NCBI GenBank assembly: GCA_002179805.1
Contig: NAVB01001195.1
Span: forward strand, 1 to 11,888
Direction of reading: 5' to 3'
Origin: Acanthamoeba lenticulata
Taxonomy: Eukaryota; Discosea; Longamoebia; Acanthamoebidae
Length of the DNA: 11,888 nucleotides
In this document: in pieces, positions 1 to 8,000 of the stretch
Layout of the letters: each line of letters opens with the position of its first letter
Position numbering within the stretch: the stretch's first letter is position 1
Made by a program: the position numbers and the translations under genes
The notes under the pieces: generated by a model
The model's input: the letters and a program-made list of their open reading frames with translations, nothing else
Told to the model about the DNA's origin: nothing
The model's database searches: none

Positions 1-2144
1 CGCCTCGCGGCCCGCCGCCGCCGGCCTCGCCTGGACGGATTCCGCTGGCCACGCGCCCACCCGCCATGCCGGCCGTCTCCCCGCGCCCGCCGGCCGCGGC
101 CCCGCCGCCCTTGGCGCGCACTCCCGATCTTCCGCCTCCGCCGTCGCCGTCCGCCTCCCGCCCGATGTTGGCCACGCCGCCGGCTTCGCGTACGTCCCAC
201 CCGCCCAATACCACCATGCGCCTTAAGGTGGTGCCTGACGTCACATCCGCACAGCGTCCCCTGCCGGCCGGCCCATCCCATCTGTGCCAGCGCCAGCGCC
301 AGCGCCTGTGGCCCGCCCCTTGCCGCCCTCTACTCCTGCGGCTCCCAGCTCTCCCGCGCCCACGCGACCTCAGCCCCCCGTCGTGCGTCTCCCCCTCCTC
401 TCAACGCAAACTGCACCATGGTCACAAACGCTGACTGCGGCTTGCGCCCCCGACAGAGCCCCAGCGGCCGACCGGCTCCGCCCTCGCCCGCGGGACGTCC
501 TACGCCGCCGGCAGTCGGGGGACGGCCCGCCCCGCCCGGACAGGGCGCGCCTCCACCATTCACCAGGTGCGTGGAACGCACACGGAAGATCCCCGCTTCC
601 CCTCGTATGGCCCTTGGCCGAGACGCTCACCTTGTCCCTTTCCCCCCACCCCTCAATGCGACAAACTCAGCAACGAGGAGTCGCCTACGGCGGGCGTGGA
701 GATCGACGACCTCGTGCTCCAGGGCGTCAACCCGACCACCCTCTTTGTCGACATGACCATCATCGGCCAGGGGTACGCCCGCCACGCCGCGTCAATTTGA
801 GCACCGTGGGCGCATGAGGGGAGGCTTGATGTGCTCACGCGGGTGGGCGGATGATGCAGCGCGTCGGGAGCGGTGTTTTCGGCGACGGACACGCGCACCG
901 GGCGCAAGGTGGCGATCAAGCAGATGGTGGTGGCCAAGCAGGTCAAGAAGGAGATCATCATCAACGAGATCATGATCATGAAGCAGTCGACTCACGCCTC
1001 CATCGTCAACTTTGTCGATGCCTTCCTTCTCCACGGCGTCCTCTGGGTCGTGATGGAGCTCGTCGACGGCGGCTCCCTCTCTGAGCTCCTCACCCTCGGT
1101 TTGTGCAGCCCCTTTTTGCCCTTTTTTCACGCTGCTGGCGGGCCGCTGATGAGGGTGTTGTGGCGGCCGCGCGGCAGGCATCCGACTCACGGAGCCCCAG
1201 ATCGCGGCGATCGTCAAGTCCACGCTGGAGGCCATCGAGTACCTCCACAACCGGCCCAAGCCCATCATCCACCGCGACATCAAGTCCGAGAACGTGCTCC
1301 TCGGCCTCGGCGGCGAGATCAAAATCAGTACCTTTCTCCTCTTTTCTTTTCTATTCTCTTCTCTTCTTTTCTTTCTTGTCTCCCGGTGGCCCAAGGCTCG
1401 GCTCTGACAAACCGCCCGCCGGACACGCTCGTGATGTACAGCCGACTTTGGCTACGGCTCGCAGCTGTCACACGCGCAGGACACGCGCAAGTCGGTGGTG
1501 GGTACCACCTTCTGGATGGCGCCCGAGCTTGTCAAGGGCCAGCACTACACCTGCAAAGTCGTACGTGTGAAACTGGCTTGGCGAGGGAGAGAGAGAGAGA
1601 GAAGCAGTGGCTCACCGCTGGCTGTCGTTGGTGCAGGACGTGTGGTCGCTGGGCATCATGGCCATGGAGATGTTCGAGATCGCTCCGCCCTACATCGAGG
1701 AGACCATGCTCAAGGCACCGCACGCCACGCTTTCATTTTTATTTTTGTTTTTTGTTTATTTATTTATTCTTTTTCGCTTTCGTTCTTTGTTGGCTGACGC
1801 TGTTGGGGATCATACAGGCGCTGTTCCTGATCGCCAAGAAGGGCCGACCGCCGTTCAAGGAGCCCGACGCCATGTCGGCCCAGTTCAAGGACTTTATCGA
1901 GCAGTGTACGATCATGGACCCCAACCTCCGCCCGGACTCGACACAAATGCTCTCGGTACTCGCCCTTCTTGCCAGTGCTGTTGTTGTTGTTGGAAGAATG
2001 TTGCGTCTCATCACGTGGGATGATGCTTGTCTGTGCGCGCGACAGCACCCGTTCCTCAAGTTGGCGTGCGACCCGCGCGAGCTCCTTGTGCTCGTCCAGA
2101 GAACCAAGAGCGAGAGCGTGCGGGAGTACATCCCCGACGAGTAA
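1..2144 (+). CDS. PAK/STE20-family serine/threonine protein kinase, 5' end outside window
   Basis: This gene transfers phosphate from ATP to serine/threonine, and PAK kinases usually act downstream of Rac/Cdc42 on the actin cytoskeleton. Exons that join in frame: 1-189, 255-382, 457-566, 671-772, 860-1098, 1178-1327, 1442-1560, 1637-1714, 1818-1955, 2046-2144; together they give 449 residues and a TAA stop. The first ~140 residues are proline-rich and probably disordered. The kinase domain shows the glycine loop IGQGASG split by the intron at 773, VAIK (catalytic lysine), INEI (alpha-C glutamate), HRDIKSEN, TDFG, the activation segment SVVGTTFWMAPE and DVWSLGIMAME. The order and wording are typical of PAKs. 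A Ser stands where animal PAK1 has its activation-loop Thr. The frame is open to the window edge, so the true start and any CRIB (Rac/Cdc42-binding) motif lie upstream; an ATG at 66 is possible but not needed. Family certain, subfamily likely. Confidence 0.88.
1587..1602 (+). repeat. (GA)8 microsatellite in kinase intron
   Basis: Eight GA units lie inside the intron 1561-1636 of the kinase gene, between the activation-segment exon and the next one. Probably neutral and length-variable. Confidence 0.9.
1715..1817 (+). other. Non-canonical GC-AG intron in the kinase gene
   Basis: The exon encoding DVWSLGIMAME ends in AAG at 1714 and is followed by GCACCG, not GT. The acceptor is CATACAG at 1811-1817. 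Joining AAG to GCG gives KALFLIAKKG, the expected PAK sequence after the PPY motif, with phase 0 on both sides. No GT near 1714 restores this alignment. The intron is T-rich at 1732-1785. I read it as a GC-AG intron; the alternative is a sequencing error at one base. Confidence 0.7.
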
Positions 2145-2200
2145 GAAGAAGAAGAAGAAGACTGCTTGGGCCTTTGGGCTCTTCTCGTCACCGCGGCCAC

Positions 2201-2216
2201 CACCACCGCGGTGGTG
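2201..2216. repeat. Perfect 16-base palindrome CACCACCGCGGTGGTG
   Basis: The left half CACCACCG is the exact reverse complement of the right half. It sits about 57 bases after the kinase stop, in its presumed 3' UTR. It could pair as a hairpin only with a forced loop in its centre, or serve as a two-fold symmetric protein site. Function unknown. Confidence 0.6.
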
Positions 2217-2356
2217 ACTCTTCTTCAACCTGCGCCTACTCACCATAATCACCGCTCGCGTGTACACCATTTCTCGATTCGTGTTGACACAAAATACACA
2301 AAACCAACACAACAACCCCCATTACGGTTCGCGCGGGCGTAGACTTGTCGCAGCCC

Positions 2357-2372
2357 AAGAAAGGCCTTTCTT
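2357..2372. repeat. Perfect 16-base palindrome AAGAAAGGCCTTTCTT followed by T-run
   Basis: The halves AAGAAAGG and CCTTTCTT are exact reverse complements. On the plus strand a T-rich tract (2371-2379) follows at once. It lies 57 bases downstream of the COMMD8 stop when read on the minus strand. A role in 3'-end formation or transcription pausing is possible but unproven. Confidence 0.55.
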
Positions 2373-2429
2373 TTGTTTTTGCTCCTCTCATGCTATGTCT
2401 TCAGAGTCCTCCTCGCTCGTCGTGTTGTG

Positions 2430-3695
2430 CTACACACGCAGCTTTTGGACCACCTGCAAGAGACCCAAAATATTCATCAGCCCTGAGACTAGCACGTGCA
2501 CGTCCCCATAGAGCCGACGTATCGATCCAAAAAGGAGGGGGAGCCAGACCTGGTTGACTTGCTGCAGCGTGTCGATGAGCTTGTCGAGCTCGGCCTTTGG
2601 CAACTCCAGAACGACGTCCTTCAGCTTCTCGTTCTCGTCCCTTGTGATGAGTCATGGGATAGAGCAGCCATTCATGCAATTGGAGCACACCATCATATCA
2701 TCGATCGTCGCAGAAAAACAAGGCCAAAGCCATCATCATCGTCGGCGCCATCATGAAAGAGAGGGAGAGGGGGGGGGGGCGTGAGCAATCGTTGCGGGGA
2801 GACGAAAGCGGGGCACCCGAGAGTACGAGGGGAAGATTTCGGGGTACTTGATGGTCAGGTTGAGGCGCAGGATGGGCTCGTTCACCGTCCCCATCTTGTC
2901 GCTGGCCAGCGAGTGCTGCAAAAGACAAAGAAGGAGAAGAAGAAGAAGAAGAGCGATCATGAGTTCAGTCCGGAGGAGGAGCAGCCAGCAGCAGCGCACC
3001 AGCAGCTTCCAGTCGAAGTCCTTGAGGTGCGCGGGCGACACGCGCGCGCTGTCGGCGGTCAGCGCCTTTTGCACGTCCGTGTATCTGTTTGCGCACACCA
3101 GGCGTAAGTGAGCGGCTGTGCCTAACGAGGTCTCGGAGCGGGTCTGGCCGTACCGCACGAGGATGCACTCCACGAGGGTGGTGGCGTGCTCGTCCGGCAC
3201 GTTGAACTCCTTCAGTTCTCGCACCAGCTGCACGTGTACAAGAAGGCGCGTAAATACGTGCGGAGGTTGGCGAGGAGGGCGGAGGAGGAACGGTGGCGAC
3301 GTACGTCGTCTTTCTTCAGACCACCACCAACGGCCTTGAGGATGAAGAGCTTGACGGCGTCGATCATGGGGCGGGCGTTGGCCTCACCAAACGGCTTGGT
3401 CCAGTCGGGCTGTCGGCCACACGCCTCATCCACCGTCCAGTGCACAAACTGGCAGGAGACGAATGCGCATTAGCAAACTTTCCTCATGTAGTGATCTTCG
3501 TCTCAGTACGGTGGGAAGGTGAAACAATGAGAAGCAAACCTGATTAATGGGGAGCTTTTGGGCGACGGCGCCGATTTTCGCCAGGATGGCCAATTTACGG
3601 CGTTGGGAGGGCAGCAGGCTGAGCTTGGGAGCAGCTTCCACACCTGACCGACCCCGTGGGGTGGCAGGCGGAGCGTCTGTTGCTTGTGCTTGCAT
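2430..3695 (-). CDS. COMMD8: COMM-domain protein, COMMD8-like
   Basis: COMMD8 is one of ten COMMD subunits of the CCC/Commander complex, which helps recycle membrane cargo from endosomes; in animals it also touches NF-kB control. Minus-strand exons, in order: 3695-3540, 3448-3305, 3227-3154, 3084-3000, 2915-2848, 2640-2550, 2453-2430. All phases agree and give 213 residues, somewhat longer than the ~180 of human COMMD8. Residues 53-125 form the helical N-terminal part with the VDEACGR segment typical of COMMD8. The COMM domain covers about 145-213: LKDFDWKLL, ASDKMG, a leucine-alternating beta strand, then AELDKLIDTLQQVNQ. The last exon is only 24 bases and encodes the conserved VVQKLRV tail. 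The start MQAQATDAP at 3695 is preferred; an in-frame ATG at 3875 would add 60 low-complexity basic residues. COMMD family sure; COMMD8 rather than another paralogue is likely. Confidence 0.85.
2769..2779 (+). repeat. Homopolymer run of 11 G
   Basis: Eleven Gs on the plus strand, C on the coding minus strand, inside the 207-base intron (2847-2641) of the COMMD8 gene. That intron is the longest in the window. The run is prone to length change and to sequencing error, but does not touch an exon. Confidence 0.85.
2936..2950 (+). repeat. (GAA)5 repeat, pyrimidine tract of a COMMD8 intron
   Basis: On the minus strand this reads as CTT/TTC repeats just upstream of the TTTTGCAG acceptor at 2916-2923, so it serves as the polypyrimidine tract of the intron 2999-2916. 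Confidence 0.8.
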
Positions 3696-4161
3696 GACCT
3701 CTCCCAACACGATCAATAACGAACCAAGAAAAGGTGCCCTCTGTTTCGTTTTTCTCTTCTTTTCTTTGTCCTTACAGGCTGGTCCGGCCACCTTTTTTTT
3801 TTTAACTGCGCTCCCGCCAAGCAGTGTTCTTTTCCTGCGCCCTCTTGCACCGCCTTCCCTCCGCCAGGTGCGCACCTCTCCGCCGCATGTTTCTCTTCAT
3901 CGATCCCCTATGATTGCATATTTGTCAGTATCACACGGAAGTTCCGCAAGGAGCTTGTGACAACAACACTACTTTAATGAGGGAACTGTAAAATTGCTGG
4001 AATAGATTAACAATCGATTTCGGTCTCCTAATCTAATCTCGCGATGTGTAATGCAGAATGTTGGATCCGGAGCTGATGACGGTCAAAATGGAACACAAAT
4101 GTAAATAAATTCAAGTTTTTGTCTAGCCGCATGGATTCAAAATGGGGCTCACTTTTCTGCG

Positions 4162-4344
4162 ATGTCAGGAATAGCTGGGCTGCATCGTTTGATTTTTGGG
4201 ACCGGGGCTTGCAGAAAGCAGGAAGCGGACTTACGTAAGCTGGTTGTGCTCTTGTTCCTGTTTGTCTTGTTGTTTGCTCCTTGGCACCCAATAGCGTTCG
4301 ACCTTGTTTGTTGTTTATTTGCAGCTTGGAAACAGAATCGATAG
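4162..4344 (+). other. Possible upstream ORF ending two bases before the main start
   Basis: An ATG at 4162 opens a frame that stops at TAG 4342-4344, two bases before the ATG at 4347. Because the intron 4235-4324 is 90 bases and lacks stops in this frame, both the spliced form (30 codons) and the unspliced form (60 codons) end at the same TAG. If transcribed it could control translation of the main frame. It may equally be chance. Confidence 0.3.
4235..4324 (+). other. Intron at the 5' end of the CLU-PH gene
   Basis: A good donor (TTAC|GTAAGC) and acceptor (TTTATTTGCAG) bound a 90-base T-rich stretch just upstream of the ATG at 4347. It is either a 5'-UTR intron or, if translation starts at 4131, the first coding intron: exon 4131-4234 then joins in frame to 4325. 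Confidence 0.7.
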
Positions 4345-4346
4345 AG

Positions 4347-5005
4347 ATGGAGGGGAAGAAGAAGAAAGGGGGCAAGTGGAAGAGCAAGGTCCTGCCCGAG
4401 GACCTTGAGGAGAGCTGCTACAGCACGGAAGACGATTCTCTCTATAACCCATCCTACGAGGAGGTCCCGTCGGTCATCCGGCGCCCTACCCCTTCGCCGA
4501 GAGGACCACCTCCGGCGCCTGTCGTCGTGTACGCGCTTCACTCCCTTCCATCTTTTCGTCTTCGCCTGTTGGTTGGCGTGACCTGTGTCCTCCTTCTTGC
4601 AGTTCGGACGACGTTTATGAAGTCATAGCCGAGGTCGAAAAAGATGCAGAAGAGGGAGATACCACAAAGCGAAAGCCTTTCGAGTGCAGTCACCAGTACT
4701 TTCTCCCCGTCGTCGAGGCCTCCTCCGGTGCGCCTTCCCCTCTATCTGAAAGTGCGCCCTCTTGGGCAGGTGGTGAGGAAATTAATTTGCTCTTCCCTTT
4801 TATGCGATTGGTTTGTGCACCACAGAAAAAGAGAAGCTCCAGCCAGATCGCGCTGTCCCGTCTGGCCAGGAGGGTTATGATCCCTTCTTCCCTGAGGCGG
4901 ATGACCAGCCACAAGAAAACGGCACAGAGCAGGACAACGACTACGTCGAGGTTCCGTCGGAGAATCCGCCAACCGACTCAGGTGACAACAACTACGAGGA
5001 GTGCG
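4347..5005 (+). other. Acidic N-terminal tail with repeated SH2-ligand-like tyrosine motifs
   Basis: Residues 1-178 after removal of two introns. The tyrosines are Y25, Y33 (YNPS), Y37 (YEEV), Y66 (YEVI), Y135 (YDPF), Y157 (YVEV) and Y174 (YEEC), nearly all with Asp/Glu just before or after. A patch RRPTPSPRGPPPAP covers 45-58, as in SH3 ligands. Acidic residue then hydrophobic at +3 is the known preference of Src-type SH2 domains. Use as docking sites is inference. Confidence 0.55.
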
Positions 5006-8000
5006 GTGCGTGCCTGCCGCCGTGGATCTGCACCATGCGCCACTCGTTTGGACATGAAGGCCTTATCGTCACCTTCTCTCCTGTTGTGCGCCCCACTAGA
5101 GCCCAAGACCAAGCCGCTCCGAACGTCCAAGGGCACGTTCATACTGCTCTCACCGGATGAGCAGGCCAAGACAGACCAACATAAGAGGGAGGAGGAAAAG
5201 AAGAAAGCCAAGACAAAGAACAGTGCTGGCAGCTTGTACGTCCCGCACTCCCCAGAGCAAACGCGTTCAGCAGAGACCATCGCCCAACCACGCACCATTG
5301 TGCGTCGTGTTGTGTGTGTGCAACTGTTCCGGCGACACAGGTGGAACAGCAACTTCCAACAGTTGCTTAACATGGACGACACAGAGAGCAAGTTTCACAA
5401 GCTGGCCTTCCTCGCTCACGACTTCCAGCACGCCGCCGAAGGTAAGTCGCACACTCTTGCATCGATGCACAGAGGCTCATGCTCTCGTGCCGCTCTAGTG
5501 TATGGCAAGATCATCATCAGCGAGCGATATCTGCCCTACGAGGAAAAGACACTCAAGCCCGAAAAGGACATGGGGTACGCCAACTTGGTTATTCACATGC
5601 TGCTTCCATTCGTTTTCGTTGTTACAAGGCAACCAAAGCGTTTGGACGCTCATGCTGTTCGTCCACTTCGTGCAGAGGTCTGGCGGGAGGCGAGAAGTTT
5701 CTGTGCCGAGGCATCTTGCTCAAGTACGCCATCGACTCGCGCCTCAAGAACGGCACGTGGATGTACGGCGACAACGTCCCCTCCGACGCGTCGGCCATGA
5801 AGTCCGCCGGCCACGAGCTCCGATGCTGCGGCCGCATCGTGGACTCGGGCGAGGCCTTCAGCGAAGGCGTCCTCGTGCCCCTCATGACCGGTACGCCTTC
5901 CTCCTTGGCGGCTGCCGCTGCTGGCGAGTTCGCTGTGCTGATCTCACATGCATTCTCAATTCTGCGCAGTGGTGGACTACCGCGGCTTCCGGTTGACGGC
6001 GGTCTCGATGCTGCCCGTGTCCAAGAGCACCATCTGCTACGGCTCGGCCGACGGCGGCAAGAACGTGCACGCCGACTACCCCGAATACAACCTGCGGTAC
6101 GCATTCAACGTCACAGTCCTAGCGTTCCTGGAGGCTCGTCGAGCGCGTGTGAGCGCTCAGCTTAGACTCACATTGGTGGTCTTGGCCTTGATCTGTCCGC
6201 AGATTTGAGCGCATTTTCCAACGCCTCAACCTGAAGCCGCACCGCGTCCGCACGCAAGAGCTGAGCGGTCCAGGAGACATCGAAGGTGCGGCTCTTGTTG
6301 ATTTAAAGAGCTCCTTTGCATCCTCTTGATTGATCATGTGTGCGGTGGCGATGATGATGACGACGAAAACAACGCTTGAGCAGGTCACCTGGGCGCGGAT
6401 GGCAAGCTGTATTTGCTGGACTTTGCGCGCCTCTACCCGCCGGAGAGCCCCATGGCCGCCAAAGAGATCTTTGACGTTCCCCAGCCGCGCGCCATCTTCT
6501 ACCGCATGCTGCGACCCGGTACCCCCGTGCCCCTTCCCCAGTGTGCCTCCTGTCCTCTCGAGTGGGTGCTCACACTTGACCTGCAATCATCAACGCAGAG
6601 CTCGTGCAGTCCAACATGAACCCGCAGGGCCGGCGCATCCCGCTCACCTCTGACGCCTACTCGTGCGTGCTCGAGCCTCTCGCCCGCCTGCTTTGGGGTC
6701 GCGTCGTCGTCCGGGTTGACTGACTTTCCTTCCGCGGGGATGCGCACAGGGCGTGGCAATCCGATGACCCAAACGCCAAGGAGAACAACACCGAGGTGAC
6801 GACGGCCACCTACCGCCTGCTCGACGAGCTGCTCCCGGCCCTCACCGAAGACATCGTCTCCACGTGCACCCGTGACGCCGACCGCTACATTGACTTGGTG
6901 CCGTCATGATCTCTTCTCGTCTCGTGAGACTTGTGCGATTTATTGACGACAATCACAACACACAGCGGTCGAGCCCCGAGTGGCTCCCGTACATGCCGTC
7001 GGGCTACCTGGCTTCGCCAAGCGAGTACAGCATCACCGCCAAATCGTGCGGTGTCGACGTGGACACGCTCAACAGGTACTCGTTATTCTGCACAACGCTG
7101 TCGTGTTGGCTTCAAGCCACTCATCAGTCGACTGACCGCTGCTGGGACGTACGTGATCACGCTCAGACGCTTGATGAGCATCCTGCACGGCATGCACTGG
7201 CGCGGGATCAACATGCGCTACCTGGGCGAAGTGCGCCACCGCCTCATGTCCCGCTATGGTGACAATCCGTCGGATCGCATGTACAATACGCAGCTCTACG
7301 TTGTCATCGCGCTCGTCTACACAGAGGTACGCCGTTCAATCCTGATGCTAGGATTTTCAATTCATTGACCATTTCTATCTTGATGCGGCACAGATGGTGG
7401 CGCGCGTTGCCAAGAACATCATCCGTGCCATGTTGCGCGAGAAGATGAAGGAGCTCAAGGTGCCCTCGAGCGAGCCCTATCGGCAGCTCGTGCTGACGCT
7501 GCTCAACCTCTTCTCCGGACACTCGGAACAATCCCTCGAGTTCTGGACCTCCAACAAGCCGCCGCCCATCAGCGAGAAGGCCATCCGCGTCGGCAGTACC
7601 GCTTTCGTTTTCTTCTGTCGCTTTCGTTTTCGTTCATTTTTGTTCATTTGTCGTTTTTTGCACCACTCCAGCCGCCGAGCAGCTGCAGGGCGGGCTGGAG
7701 TACTACATCCACTTTGCCGCACGGAGCCAGGAGGAGATCCGCGGCGTGGACCTCTCCGAGTCGGCCATGGGCGGCTACACCGAGTCGCTCAGCTCCGATC
7801 TCGAGGGCCTTCCCTCCATGAAATGTACTTCCCCCCCTCTTCACTTCTTGCGCACCACCATCAGAGGTCCAAGCATGACGCATGATCTGATGATGCATGA
7901 TGGCCTCAATGGCGCGCCAGGCTGCGTGCGAGCCAAGTACGGGATGCACGCGCTGAACGAGCACGAGTGGAACTCGACCGGTCGCCGCGAGCCGTTCCTG

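Larger units (their letters stand above)
2145..2429. other. Convergent 3'-3' spacer between kinase and COMMD8 genes
   Basis: These 285 bases separate the kinase stop (plus strand) from the COMMD8 stop (minus strand) and must hold both 3' ends. They begin with an AAG repeat (six units, 2143-2160) overlapping the stop codon. I see no AATAAA on either strand. An A/C-rich stretch at about 2288-2322 and two perfect palindromes (listed separately) are the only structures. No open frame here looks like a gene. Confidence 0.75.
3696..4346. promoter_or_regulatory. Divergent intergenic region between COMMD8 and the CLU-PH gene
   Basis: About 650 bases separate the two start codons, which point away from each other, so both promoters must lie here. 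The middle (about 3960-4160) is visibly AT-rich against the GC-rich surroundings. There is an 11-T run at 3793-3803 and a TATA-like string GTAAATAAAT at 4101-4110 that could place a plus-strand start site near 4130-4140. No convincing protein gene is seen apart from the upstream coding possibilities near 4131-4344 described separately. Exact start sites cannot be read from sequence alone. Confidence 0.6.

Noticed and set aside
66..434. A 122-codon proline-rich frame as a stand-alone gene
   Set aside because: Only its part up to 189 belongs to the kinase reading frame; a GTACGT donor at 190 and CACAG acceptor at 254 move the gene to another frame.
3696..3875. In-frame N-terminal extension of COMMD8 from the ATG at 3875
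   Set aside because: The extra 60 residues are basic low-complexity sequence unlike any COMMD N-terminus and are more likely 5' UTR.
4028..4541. Minus-strand open frames of 119 and 130 codons over the divergent spacer
   Set aside because: They run antisense through the 5' intron and first exon of the CLU-PH gene and have no recognisable features.
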